Assembly (NCBI RefSeq): GCF_965233615.1
Contig: NZ_OZ247495.1
Length of the DNA: 64,000 nucleotides
Origin: Pelagibius sp028280305
Lineage (GTDB): Bacteria > Pseudomonadota > Alphaproteobacteria > Kiloniellales > Kiloniellaceae
Reading direction: 5' to 3' (one strand)
This document shows, piece by piece, positions 1 through 8,305 of this stretch. The number at the start of each line of letters is the position of its first letter. Within the stretch, counting starts at the first letter, position 1. Below the pieces are notes generated by a model that searched no databases, was not told the DNA's origin, and worked only from the letters and a program-made list of their open reading frames with translations. The translations under genes were made by a program, and so were the position numbers.

Positions 1-745
1 TGTAGCCGCGCGAGAGTTCCTCGGTCACCACGCACATGGCGAGCTTGCCGAGGCCGGCGCCGCCGAAGTCTTCCGGCACGGTCAGGCCGAAGACACCGAG
101 TTCTGCAAGCTGCTGCACCACCTCAAGCGGGATCAGCTCGTCCTTCAGATGCCAGTCGTGGGCGGCCTCGCTGTGGTCCTCGGCCACCTTGCGGAACTGG
201 TCGCGGATCATCTCCAGCATCTCGTCTGCCAGCCCCGCCTCGCCGAAGCGGCCCTCCGCCAGATGGGCGGCGATGGCCATGCGCACCGCGTTGCTGTTGC
301 CGCGCCCGGTCAGGGCCTGCACGGCGGGTGTGTAGAGCGCGTGGATGTCGTCGTCGCTCATGCCCAGATCGGCCGGGCGCAGCACCTCCACCTGGCTGAG
401 GGCGAGGCCGCCCCAAAGCTGGTTCAGGTATTCGCCGTAAGCGGCCTGAAGCATCAGTTGTTCGAGCTCGCCGAACTGTCCGGCGGCTTCCAGGCGCTCG
501 GCCCAGGCCAGGGTTTCGCGCAACGCAGCGGCATAGGTCGCCAGCCAGGCATAGCCGTGAGCGGCGAACTGCTCGCGCTCCAGCAGCGCGGCATCGACCT
601 TGCCGCCCGGCGCGACCAAACCGGTCACCGCCCGCCGTGCCGCCTCGGCAAAGCTCTCGGCAGCACCGAGCGCCTCGGCGCAGGCCGGCAGCAGGTCGGG
701 CAGGATCAGGCTCTCTGTCATCTCAGAAGCAAGGGCAACGGACAT
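1..745 (-). CDS. mcd: (2S)-methylsuccinyl-CoA dehydrogenase, N-terminal part
   Basis: This flavin-dependent acyl-CoA dehydrogenase oxidises methylsuccinyl-CoA to mesaconyl-CoA in the ethylmalonyl-CoA pathway. The visible 248 residues hold the N-terminal extension typical of Mcd (about residues 1-150), then the start of the acyl-CoA dehydrogenase fold, where a stretch ending FGLTVPEDFGGAGLG is the usual family signature. The ATG at 745 is chosen because the protein starts MSVALASEM and no longer frame is better. The C-terminal FAD-binding half lies beyond the left edge. It follows ccr on the same strand after 157 bp, and ecm is divergent, so three consecutive-pathway genes sit together. An ordinary acyl-CoA dehydrogenase is less likely because of the extension and the neighbours. 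Confidence 0.85.
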   Translation of the reverse strand, partial: MSVALASEMTESLILPDLLPACAEALGAAESFAEAARRAVTGLVAPGGKVDAALLEREQFAAHGYAWLATYAAALRETLAWAERLEAAGQFGELEQLMLQAAYGEYLNQLWGGLALSQVEVLRPADLGMSDDDIHALYTPAVQALTGRGNSNAVRMAIAAHLAEGRFGEAGLADEMLEMIRDQFRKVAEDHSEAAHDWHLKDELIPLEVVQQLAELGVFGLTVPEDFGGAGLGKLAMCVVTEELSRGY

Positions 746-796
746 GGGTCAGTTCTTCTCTCTTATAGCATTCGAGCCCGGCGAAGGGGCGGCGCC

Positions 797-888
797 ATGC
801 TTCGAGACGCGCCTTCGGCGCTCCTCAGCATGAGGGAAATCACGTCCTCATCCTGAGGAGCCTGCGAAAGCAAACGTGTCGAAGGATG
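797..888. repeat. Dispersed palindromic intergenic repeat, copy 1
   Basis: The element opens with ATGCTTCGAGACGCG, contains CTCCTCAGCATGAGG and closes with GTGTCGAAGGATG. Outer and inner arms are complementary, so the whole can fold as a long hairpin. Two further copies lie at 9597-9697 and 40064-40170. It occupies the mcd-ccr gap and could act as a processing or termination structure. Confidence 0.75.
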
Positions 889-902
889 CCCTGCGGGCGT
901 CA

Positions 903-2207
903 TCAATCCTCCGCTTCGGCATCTTCCAGGGTGCGCAGGCCGGGATGTTTGGCCTGGACCAGCACCGCCATGTTGCCGGGCTTGTGCTGGTTGTTCATCA
1001 TCTTGGTGTGGGCGCGGGGGATGTCGCGCCAGGCGAAGACCTCCGACATGCAGGGATCGATCCGGCGCTCGACCATCAGGTTGTTGGCCTGGCTGGCCTG
1101 CATCAGGTTGGCGAAGTGGCTGCCCTGAATACGCTTCTGGCGCATCCAGACGAAGCGGGCGTCGAAGGTGATGTTGTAGCCGGTGGTGCCGGCGCAGAAG
1201 ACGACCATGCCGCCGCGCTTTACCACGAAACAACTGACCGGGAAGGTCGCCTCGCCCGGGTGTTCGAAGACGAAGTCGACGTCGTTGCCCTTGCCGGTGT
1301 GTTCCCAGATCGCCTTGCCGAAGGCCTTGCACTTGCGCATGTAGTCGCCGAAGCCCTCGCCGTTCACCGGCGGCAACTGGCCCCAGCAGTCGAAGTCCTT
1401 GCGGTTGATCACGCCCTTGGCGCCCAGGGACATGACGAAGTCGCGCTTGTCCTCGTCGGAGATGACGCCGATGGCATTGGCGCCCGCCGTGGCGATCAAC
1501 TGGATCGCCATGGAGCCGAGGCCGCCGGAGGCGCCCCAGACCAGCACGTTGTGGCCGGGCCGCAGAATATGCGGGCGGTGGCCGAACAGCATGCGGTAGG
1601 CGGTGGCCAGCGTCAGGGTGTAGCAGGCGCTCTCCTCCCAGGTCAGATGACGCGGGCGCTGCATGAGCTGGCGGTCCTGCACGCGGCAGAACTGGGCGAA
1701 GGAGCCGTCGGGGGTTTCGTAACCCCAGATGCGCTGCGAGGTGGAGAACATCGGATCGCCGCCGTTGCACTCCTCGTCGTCGCCGTCGTCCTGATTGCAA
1801 TGCACCACGACTTCGTCGCCGATTTTCCAGCGCTTCACCTTGGAGCCGACGGCCCAGACGATGCCGGAAGCATCGGAGCCGGCGATATGGTAGGGCGCCT
1901 TGTGGACGTCGAAGGGCGAGATGGGCACGCCGAGGCCTGCCCAGACGCCGTTGTAGTTCACACCGGCGGCCATCACCATGACCAGCACGTCGTGGCTGTC
2001 GAGTTCCGGGGTGTCGACGACTTCGACCTGCATGGCCTCTTCCGGCTCGCCGTGGCGCTCGCGCCGGATCACCCAGGCCTGCATCTGCTTGGGCACATGG
2101 CCGAGCGGCGGGATCTCGCCGACCTCGTAGAGATCCTTCAGCGGAGCCGAAGGCTGCTGCGATCCGTCTTTCTCGGCTGTCTCGGCCGTTGCAAGTTTCT
2201 GCGCCAT
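903..2207 (-). CDS. ccr: Crotonyl-CoA carboxylase/reductase
   Basis: Ccr reductively carboxylates crotonyl-CoA with NADPH and CO2 to (2S)-ethylmalonyl-CoA, the committing step of the ethylmalonyl-CoA pathway. The 434-residue cytoplasmic protein is a medium-chain dehydrogenase/reductase of the usual Ccr length. The nucleotide motif GASGGLGSMAIQL is near residue 225, and the segment IWGYETPDGSFAQF near residue 160 carries the conserved Glu of the CO2 pocket. The ATG at 2207 is preferred over an in-frame TTG at 2222 because the TTG overlaps the strong ribosome binding site GGAGGGTGAG, which is correctly spaced for the ATG. It is upstream of mcd on the same strand and divergent from ecm, which supports the function independently of sequence. 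Confidence 0.95.
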   Translation of the reverse strand: MAQKLATAETAEKDGSQQPSAPLKDLYEVGEIPPLGHVPKQMQAWVIRRERHGEPEEAMQVEVVDTPELDSHDVLVMVMAAGVNYNGVWAGLGVPISPFDVHKAPYHIAGSDASGIVWAVGSKVKRWKIGDEVVVHCNQDDGDDEECNGGDPMFSTSQRIWGYETPDGSFAQFCRVQDRQLMQRPRHLTWEESACYTLTLATAYRMLFGHRPHILRPGHNVLVWGASGGLGSMAIQLIATAGANAIGVISDEDKRDFVMSLGAKGVINRKDFDCWGQLPPVNGEGFGDYMRKCKAFGKAIWEHTGKGNDVDFVFEHPGEATFPVSCFVVKRGGMVVFCAGTTGYNITFDARFVWMRQKRIQGSHFANLMQASQANNLMVERRIDPCMSEVFAWRDIPRAHTKMMNNQHKPGNMAVLVQAKHPGLRTLEDAEAED

Positions 2208-2557
2208 GCGCTCACCCTCCAAATTCTAAGTCTCTGCCGCCGCCGGCCGGGGCTTTGGCCTCTCACCGGCATTCATTATGTTGCGTTTGCCCAACAAAAA
2301 CGTTGGAAACCCCCGAAAATTCCCCAGAGGGCCGCGCTTTGAGCCGATTGTAAGCGCCAAAAGTTTTGTTTTGCAATGCACAATCACATCATTTTTTGCT
2401 TTCAGAGGCAAAAAAATGAAACTATATGTCTTTCATGGATGGTAAACGAAATTTCCTAACACGAAATTCGCCCTTGCGATCCACTTATGTGCAGCGCAAC
2501 CATAGCACAGAGACGTAGTCCGGCGGTGACAGTGCTGGGCGAAAAGGCGGGCAGGAT
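2208..2557. promoter_or_regulatory. ccr/ecm divergent promoter region
   Basis: This 350-bp gap is much richer in A+T than its neighbours and must hold both divergent promoters. Visible elements are TTTTGCAATGCACAA (about 2369-2383), a short stem TTTTTTGC/GCAAAAAA (2392-2416), a direct repeat ACGAAATT at 2446-2453 and 2461-2468, and CCAAC/GTTGG arms around 2292-2307. TGCAAA-like motifs are known for RamB/ScfR-type regulators of acetate and ethylmalonyl-CoA genes. Assignment of any of these as an operator is inference. Confidence 0.5.
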
Positions 2558-4573
2558 ATGGCTGGAGAAGACAAGACACCGGAGGCGGCCAAGCGGGACA
2601 GGCCCTGGCTGATCCGCACCTATGCCGGCCATTCCACGGCGGCGGCTTCCAACGCGCTTTACCGCAAGAACCTGGCGCGCGGTCAGACCGGCCTTTCGGT
2701 GGCTTTCGACCTGCCGACCCAGACCGGTTACGACTCCGACCATCCCCTGGCCAGGGGCGAGGTCGGCAAGGTCGGCGTGCCGGTCAGCCATCTCGGCGAC
2801 ATGGAGCGGCTCTTCGCGGAGATCCCGCTGGAGCGCATGAACACCTCCATGACCATCAACGCGACGGCGCCCTGGCTGCTGGCGCTCTATATCGCCTGCG
2901 CCGAGAAACAGGGCCTCAAGCGCGACCAGCTCAGCGGCACGGTGCAGAACGACATCATCAAGGAGTATCTTTCCCGCGGTACTTACATCTTTCCGCCGCA
3001 GCCCTCGCTGCGACTGATCACCGACATCATCGCCTTTGCCTACCGGGAAATTCCCAAGTGGAATCCGACCAACGTCTGCTCCTATCACCTGCAGGAAGCC
3101 GGCGCGACTCCGGTGCAGGAACTGGCCTATGCCCTGGCCATTGCCATCGCGGTACTGGATTCGATCCGCGATTCAGGTCAGGTGCCGGAAGAGGACTTCC
3201 CGCGCGTCGTCGGGCGGGTGTCGTTCTTCGTCAATGCCGGACTGCGCTTTGTCACCGAGCTGTGCAAGATGCGCGCCTTCACCCAGCTCTGGGATGAGAT
3301 CTGCCTGGATCGTTACGGCATCGAGGAACCGAAGTTCCGGCGCTTCCGCTACGGCGTGCAGGTGAACTCCCTGGGGCTCACCGAACAGCAGCCGGAAAAC
3401 AACGTCTACCGTATCCTGCTGGAAACCCTGGCCGTCACCCTGTCGAAGGACGCGCGGGCGCGCGCCGTGCAATTACCGGCCTGGAACGAGGCGCTGGGCC
3501 TGCCGCGCCCCTGGGACCAGCAGTGGTCATTGCGTCTGCAGCAGATTCTCGCCTTCGAGACCGACCTGCTGGAATACGAGGACATCTTCGAAGGCTCGAC
3601 TGTGATCGCCGCCAAGGTCGAGGACCTGAAGGCCGAAGCGCGGGCCGAACTGGCGACCATCGAAGAGATGGGCGGCGCCATCGCCGCCGTCGAGAACGCC
3701 TATATGAAAGAACGTCTGGTCGAGAGCGCAGCCCGCCGACTGGAGGCTATTGAGGCCGGCGAGCAGATCGTGGTCGGCGTCAACGCCTATCAGGAAAGCG
3801 AGCCCTCGCCCCTGACCGAGGGCGGCGACGGCGGCTTCATGGCGCCGGACCCGGCGGCGGAAGCCGAGCAGATCGAGAACCTCGCCGCCTGGCGCAAGGC
3901 CCGGGACGCACAGGCGGTGGAGACGGCGCTGGCGGCACTGGAAGCCGCGGCGCGTGACGGCGGCAACATCATGGAGCCCTCCATCGCCTGCGCCCATGCC
4001 GGGGTCACCACCGGGGAGTGGGCGGAAGCCCTGCGCCGGATCTTCGGCGAGTACCGTGCGCCCACCGGGGTCGGCGCTTCGACCTCGCTGCCGCCGGACG
4101 AAGAGTCCGATGGACTGGCCGGGGTGCGCGAGCGGGTCGAGGCGGTGTCGCGGCGGCTTGGCCGGCGTCTGAAGATGCTGGTCGGCAAGCCCGGCCTGGA
4201 CGGTCACTCCAACGGCGCCGAGCAGATCGCCGTGCGCGCCCGCGACGCCGGTTTCGAGGTGGTCTACGAGGGCATCCGCCTGACCCCGGCGCAGATTGTC
4301 GGCGCGGCGCTGGAGGAGGGGGTGCACGTCATCGGCCTCTCGATTCTGTCCGGCTCCCACGTTGCCCTGGTGTCAGAGGTGCAGCAACGCATGGATAAGG
4401 CCGGCCTCGGCCGGGTGCCGCTGGTTGCCGGCGGCATCATCCCGCCGGAAGACGAAGCCGCCCTGAAAGCCGCCGGCATCGCCGCCGTCTACACCCCCAA
4501 GGACTACGACCTCACCGCCATCCTCGCCGACATCGTCGAGATCGTCGACCGCGCGACCCAGGAAGCGGCTTAG
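2558..4573 (+). CDS. ecm: Ethylmalonyl-CoA mutase (MeaA type, coenzyme B12-dependent)
   Basis: Ecm converts (2R)-ethylmalonyl-CoA to (2S)-methylsuccinyl-CoA, between the reactions of Ccr and Mcd. The 671-residue single-chain protein has the mutase TIM barrel over about residues 1-500, with the substrate-region motif NDIIKEYLSRGTYIFPP near residue 130. It has a C-terminal cobalamin domain from about residue 530 with the base-off motif DGHSNG near residue 548; the His is the cobalt ligand. The length and the barrel sequence fit Ecm/MeaA better than the large subunit of methylmalonyl-CoA mutase. A ribosome binding site AGGA precedes the ATG at 2558. Divergent ccr and mcd support the assignment. 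Confidence 0.93.
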   Translation: MAGEDKTPEAAKRDRPWLIRTYAGHSTAAASNALYRKNLARGQTGLSVAFDLPTQTGYDSDHPLARGEVGKVGVPVSHLGDMERLFAEIPLERMNTSMTINATAPWLLALYIACAEKQGLKRDQLSGTVQNDIIKEYLSRGTYIFPPQPSLRLITDIIAFAYREIPKWNPTNVCSYHLQEAGATPVQELAYALAIAIAVLDSIRDSGQVPEEDFPRVVGRVSFFVNAGLRFVTELCKMRAFTQLWDEICLDRYGIEEPKFRRFRYGVQVNSLGLTEQQPENNVYRILLETLAVTLSKDARARAVQLPAWNEALGLPRPWDQQWSLRLQQILAFETDLLEYEDIFEGSTVIAAKVEDLKAEARAELATIEEMGGAIAAVENAYMKERLVESAARRLEAIEAGEQIVVGVNAYQESEPSPLTEGGDGGFMAPDPAAEAEQIENLAAWRKARDAQAVETALAALEAAARDGGNIMEPSIACAHAGVTTGEWAEALRRIFGEYRAPTGVGASTSLPPDEESDGLAGVRERVEAVSRRLGRRLKMLVGKPGLDGHSNGAEQIAVRARDAGFEVVYEGIRLTPAQIVGAALEEGVHVIGLSILSGSHVALVSEVQQRMDKAGLGRVPLVAGGIIPPEDEAALKAAGIAAVYTPKDYDLTAILADIVEIVDRATQEAA

Positions 4574-4616
4574 GGGCGCTCGGGTTTTCCATATAGTCCC
4601 GCTGTGCGGGAAGCTG

Positions 4617-4650
4617 ACCTCCCCCTCACCCCGACCCTCTCCCACGGAGG
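4617..4650. repeat. Left part of IS-interrupted palindromic repeat, with left target duplication
   Basis: The sequence CCCCCTCACCCCGACCCTC leads into the 10-bp duplication CCCACGGAGG (4641-4650). The same 10 bp resume at 6093 after the insertion sequence, and the complementary arm GGGAGGGTGAGGGGG lies near 6190-6204. Before insertion this was one palindromic intergenic element downstream of ecm. Confidence 0.7.
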
Positions 4651-6092
4651 CTATGGGATTCACACATTTTCGATGTTTGTTGCGAGTGCGAATCCGGTGA
4701 GTTGTGCTGCGAGGGTTTGCCAACCGGTTTTCATGGTCTTTGGTCCGGGCGGTTTGTAGTAGCAGTTCCATCCGCCGAGGCGGGCGCAGACCCAGGCGAG
4801 GAACGCGAGGCTGTCGGCTGGATGCGGATTTTTCTGGCGCTCGGTGTTGCCTTCGAGCGTCTTGGAGATCGCCTGGAGTGCGGGCAGAAAGCCGGCGTCG
4901 AGGGCGTCCGTCGCCGGTCGGCGCGAGCCGTCGCGGGCATCGACCAGTTGCATGATGCGGGCCGCCGCGCCGAGCGCCATGGCGGCGAACTTCATCAGCC
5001 GCCCGGCATCGTGCATCTGGGTTTCGTCGAAGCGCAGGCCGTCGCTCTTGCAGGTTCGGAACAGCTGCTCGATGCGCCAGCGCAGGCGGTAGAGCTGAAC
5101 CGCACGCTGCGGCGCGATGTCCGCCGACGACAGCAGACGCCAGTGCAGCGCCGCCTTGCCCGCCGGCGGATCGGGCTCGCGCGCTTCGACGACGGTCATC
5201 TCGACCATCTCTGCGGCATGCGCCTTCTTCAGCCTCGAGGGGCGGACGATCCGCACACGGCGTGCCCGCAGTTCCACCGTGGCCTCGCGGCCCTTGTCGC
5301 CCGGCCCACGCGGGCCGACCTTCACGACAGACCGGCCTTGCGCAGGTTCCGCCGCCAGTGCCTCGAACAGGCGGCGGCCATCCGCCCCGTCTGCTTCGTT
5401 CTCCCCGTCCGCCAAGCCACGGTCGTGGCGCGCCCGCACCACAAGCTCCACGCCCTCGGGCTTGCCGGCAAACAGCGTGTAGACGTCGCTTTCCCGGTCG
5501 GCCACCACGGTTACGCTGGCGGCGCCGGCCAAACCCTCGCCGGCGCAGCGCGCCCCGGACAGCCAGCGACCGCTCTCCTTGTCCGAAGGCGCACGCCGCC
5601 GACGATCGCCCGCCTTGACCGGCGGCCGGGTCCAGATCTCGGCCCCCACAAGGCCAAGCACCGCCTCGTCCTCGGCGTCCACCGCAAGCAGCGGGTGCAG
5701 GAAAAAGGCCGGGCTCGTGCCATCCGCCCCGCATCCAAAACCCCGGCGGTTGGCCGCGCGGTTCTTGAAGTTGATCTCGCTCGTATCCTGGATGCAGATC
5801 ACATGCCGACCCGCGCACACCGCCGCCGTCCGGGCCGCAAGGCCGGACAGGATCGCCGCAACGCTGGAATGCGGCGAAGACAAAAACCGGTGGCACGCCA
5901 TCTCACCAGCCCGGTCACCACCAACCTTGCGCAATACGCAACTGCCGCTCGACACCAACTGGTCCATCATCCATTCCGACCGACCCGCAACACGCACGTC
6001 TCCAAACCCAGCCATCCAGATCCCCCAAAAAAACCTGGATTGCTTGAATCACATCATCGCCTCAAAGAGAAGCAATTCCGTGAATGCCGTAG
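4651..6092 (-). mobile_element. IS4-family insertion sequence, 1442 bp, complete
   Basis: The element runs from the inverted repeat CTATGGGATTCAC (4651-4663) to GTGAATGCCGTAG (6080-6092); the ends match at 11 of 13 positions. It is flanked by a perfect 10-bp target duplication CCCACGGAGG (4641-4650 and 6093-6102). One transposase gene fills it. The size, the duplication length and the transposase signature all fit the IS4 family. The exact duplication suggests direct transposition without later rearrangement. Confidence 0.9.
4660..6015 (-). CDS. IS4-family DDE transposase
   Basis: The 451-residue enzyme catalyses cut-and-paste transposition of the surrounding element. The three acidic positions are visible: Asp in QDTSEINF (near residue 77), Asp in VVADRESD (near residue 175) and Glu in YRLRWRIEQLFRTCK (near residue 317). 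The last shows the IS4 signature Y-(2)-R-(3)-E-(6)-K intact. The TGA stop (4660-4662) lies inside the left inverted repeat. No frameshift or internal stop is seen, so the gene looks functional. The N-terminus is slightly shorter than in Tn5-type relatives, so an upstream alternative start is possible. Confidence 0.92.
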   Translation of the reverse strand: MAGFGDVRVAGRSEWMMDQLVSSGSCVLRKVGGDRAGEMACHRFLSSPHSSVAAILSGLAARTAAVCAGRHVICIQDTSEINFKNRAANRRGFGCGADGTSPAFFLHPLLAVDAEDEAVLGLVGAEIWTRPPVKAGDRRRRAPSDKESGRWLSGARCAGEGLAGAASVTVVADRESDVYTLFAGKPEGVELVVRARHDRGLADGENEADGADGRRLFEALAAEPAQGRSVVKVGPRGPGDKGREATVELRARRVRIVRPSRLKKAHAAEMVEMTVVEAREPDPPAGKAALHWRLLSSADIAPQRAVQLYRLRWRIEQLFRTCKSDGLRFDETQMHDAGRLMKFAAMALGAAARIMQLVDARDGSRRPATDALDAGFLPALQAISKTLEGNTERQKNPHPADSLAFLAWVCARLGGWNCYYKPPGPKTMKTGWQTLAAQLTGFALATNIENV

Positions 6093-6208
6093 CCCACGGA
6101 GGGGAGAGGGGGAAGCAACATGACACAGCCACCTGTTGTTACCCTCTCCCCACCGTGGGAGAGGGAGGGCCCCGCGACAGCGGGAGGGTGAGGGGGCTTT
6201 CCCGCGTC
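6093..6208. repeat. Right part of IS-interrupted palindromic repeat
   Basis: It begins with the second target duplication CCCACGGAGG (6093-6102), continues GGGAGAGGGG, and contains a second small palindrome CCCTCTCCCCACCGTGGG about 6145-6162. It ends with GGGAGGGTGAGGGGG, complementary to the left arm at 4618-4630. The rest of the gap up to 6343 shows a ribosome binding site GGGAGG before the next gene and nothing else recognised. Confidence 0.65.
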
Positions 6209-6343
6209 GGCGGGGATATTGGGGGCGGTTCCCGCGCCTAACCCACGGCTAGAAATTCCCGGGGAAGGCCGCTAGGCTCGCGGCCAACGAGACTGCGGCG
6301 CTCTTGGGGGGCACGCAGAAGCAATCTTTGGGAGGAAACAGTT

Positions 6344-7438
6344 ATGAAACGCCGGAGCTTTGTGAAGGGCGCGGGGATCGCCGCCGCTGCGGGAACGGCC
6401 GCCGCGACGGGGCTGGCCGCGCCGGCCATTGCCCAGGGCAAGATCGAATGGAACATGGTGATGCCCTGGCCCAAGGGTACGCCCGGCGTCGGCGTGAATG
6501 CGGAGCGCTTCGCCCAGCGTGTGATCGCCATGAGCGGTGGGCGCATCAACATCCGCACCTTCGGCGCCGGTGAACTGGTGCCGCCTTTCGAGAGTTTCGA
6601 TGCGGTGCAGTCCGGCTCCGCCGACATCATGCACGGCACGCCTTATTTCTGGGTCGGCAAGTCCAAGGCCTTCAACTATTTCACCACCCTGCCTTTCGGC
6701 CTCAATGCGGTGGAGATGCCGGCCTGGCTGACCTACGGCGGCGGCCAGGAGCTTTGGGACGAGGTCTATGCCGACTTCGGGCTGAAGCCGTTTTATGCCG
6801 GCTCCAGCGGAGTCCAGGCCGGCGGCTGGTTCAAGACCGAGATCAATTCCCTCGACGACCTGCAGGGTCTGAAGATCCGCATTGCCGGCCTCGGTGGCGA
6901 GGTCATGCGGCGCATCGGTGCAGTGGTGGTGCTGCTGCCGCCGGGTGAGATCCTGCCCTCCATGCAGTCCGGCGCCATCGACGCGGCGGAGTGGATCGGC
7001 CCCTGGAACGATGTCGCCTTCGGTCTGCAGAAGGTCGCCAAGTACTACTATGTTCCGGCTTTCCATGAGCCGGGGCCGGGACTGGAGGTCGCCGTCAACA
7101 AGGCGAAGTTCGATGCCCTGCCCGCCGATCTGCAGGCCATCGTGCAGGCCGCGGCCGCGGCGACGGCGCAGGAGACCACCACCGACTTCACCTATCACAA
7201 CATCCAGGCCTTCGGTCCGCTGCTGGCCGACTACGATGTCGAACTGCGGTCGTTCTCCGAAGAAATCATCGCCCGCCTGGGCGAAGTCACCCGCGAGGTC
7301 GCGGAGGAGATCGGCGCCACCGATGCGCTGACCCAGAAGATCCATGCCTCCTACATGGATTTCACCCGCAAGGCGGCGGCCTACCAGACGTCCTTCGAAG
7401 AAGCCATGCTGAGCCAGCGCGCCCAAGTCTGGTCATAG
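6344..7438 (+). CDS. TRAP transporter solute-binding protein, DctP family (TakP-like)
   Basis: This periplasmic receptor captures an organic acid for a TRAP transporter. The 364-residue precursor starts MKRRSFVKGAG, a twin-arginine signal, with cleavage likely after AIAQG near residue 31. The segment GVQAGGWFKTEINS and the Arg in LKIRIAGLGGEVM (near residue 180), which clamps the substrate carboxylate in this family, resemble the 2-keto-acid receptor TakP. No DctQ or DctM gene lies next to it, so it is an orphan that may serve permeases elsewhere. It has a good GGGAGG ribosome binding site and is followed by a strong terminator, so it is probably transcribed alone. The exact ligand is not readable. 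Confidence 0.85.
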   Translation: MKRRSFVKGAGIAAAAGTAAATGLAAPAIAQGKIEWNMVMPWPKGTPGVGVNAERFAQRVIAMSGGRINIRTFGAGELVPPFESFDAVQSGSADIMHGTPYFWVGKSKAFNYFTTLPFGLNAVEMPAWLTYGGGQELWDEVYADFGLKPFYAGSSGVQAGGWFKTEINSLDDLQGLKIRIAGLGGEVMRRIGAVVVLLPPGEILPSMQSGAIDAAEWIGPWNDVAFGLQKVAKYYYVPAFHEPGPGLEVAVNKAKFDALPADLQAIVQAAAAATAQETTTDFTYHNIQAFGPLLADYDVELRSFSEEIIARLGEVTREVAEEIGATDALTQKIHASYMDFTRKAAAYQTSFEEAMLSQRAQVWS

Positions 7439-7487
7439 AGGGTTCTGGTCCTAAGGGGGCCGGTCTGAAACACATAGTCCCGAATTT

Positions 7488-7518
7488 GAGGCGGCCCGCT
7501 CGAGGCCGCCTCTTTTTT
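7488..7518 (+). terminator. Rho-independent terminator of the TakP-like gene
   Basis: A 9-bp perfect stem GAGGCGGCC/GGCCGCCTC with a 7-nt loop is followed by six T residues. It lies 50 bp after the stop codon. Confidence 0.9.
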
Positions 7519-7741
7519 GCCCGACAGTACCCCGATTTTTCAACAGCCTGCGGGAACGATCCGGCGGTTCCTTCCGTACCTTGTCCGAGTGCGCGATTTT
7601 CAAGGCGGCGGTCGATCAAAGAAATTTGATTCAGCACCGTGGCGGTCGCGGCCCTAGGCTGAGAGCATGGGGTGTGAGGGTGGTGGCGTGACAGGCGTTG
7701 CCGGACTGGGGCTGAACTGGGGCCGGACTGGGATCGTTCGT
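7519..7741. other. Intergenic region upstream of cytochrome b561
   Basis: The gap between the two genes (7439-7741) is 303 bp. After the terminator it holds one notable signal, the palindrome ATCAAA-GAAA-TTTGAT at 7615-7630, a possible operator for the cytochrome b561-yceI operon. I see no gene here. Confidence 0.4.
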
Positions 7742-8305
7742 ATGCAGTTGATGAACTCGGCTGAGCGCTACGGCGTGGTGGCGCAGACGCTGCACTGGGT
7801 CACGCTGGCGCTTTTCGTCGCCATCTTCGCGCTTGCCTGGATTCAGGACGGTCTGCCGCTCTCACCCGAGAAGATCCGCCTCATCAATCTGCACAAGTCG
7901 GTCGGCGTCACCATTCTGGTTTTGGCGGTCCTGCGCCTCGCCTGGCGCTGGTTCTCGCCGCCGCCGGGTCTGCCGCCCGGCATGGCGGACTGGGAACGGC
8001 GTCTTGCCCACGCAAGCCACGTTGCGCTCTATGTCGTGCTTCTGGCCCAGCCGGTGATCGGCATTCTGCATTCCGCCGCCGCCAATTTCCCGGTGGTGGT
8101 TTTCGGGCTCTTCACCCTGCCGGCCCTTATCGGCCCCAGCCAAGAGGTGAAAGAGGTTCTGGAAAACGCCCATCACCTGCTGGCCCGTCTGATCCTTGCC
8201 CTGGTTGTGATCCATGTACTGGCGGCGCTGCGCCACCATTTCATTGTGAAGGATAGCGTGCTGACCCGCATGTTGCCGCTGATGGGGAAAGGAAGAGGTG
8301 AATGA
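7742..8305 (+). CDS. Cytochrome b561 family membrane protein (YceJ-like)
   Basis: This is a four-helix inner-membrane di-heme b-type cytochrome that probably moves electrons between the quinone pool and a periplasmic partner. The 187-residue form starts MQLMNSAERYG. His residues suited to heme ligation lie in TLHWV (helix 1), NLHKSVG (helix 2), AHHLLAR and VIHVLAALRHH (helices 3-4). The start is uncertain: ATG at 7742 or 7751 places helix 1 normally, while the upstream ATG at 7667 would add a Gly-rich tail. It overlaps the following yceI by 4 bp (ATGA), the same pairing as yceJ-yceI in enterobacteria. Confidence 0.85.
   Translation: MQLMNSAERYGVVAQTLHWVTLALFVAIFALAWIQDGLPLSPEKIRLINLHKSVGVTILVLAVLRLAWRWFSPPPGLPPGMADWERRLAHASHVALYVVLLAQPVIGILHSAAANFPVVVFGLFTLPALIGPSQEVKEVLENAHHLLARLILALVVIHVLAALRHHFIVKDSVLTRMLPLMGKGRGE

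Noticed and set aside
876..2342. Long open frame on the plus strand opposite ccr (488 codons)
   Set aside because: It is the antisense shadow of ccr, whose protein has clear motifs; the plus-strand translation has no recognisable domain and lacks a ribosome binding site.
4373..5896. 507-codon minus-strand frame overlapping the transposase
   Set aside because: It is the same strand in another frame; only the 451-residue frame shows the DDE and YREK motifs. The translation is Arg/Gly-rich, typical of high-GC shadows.
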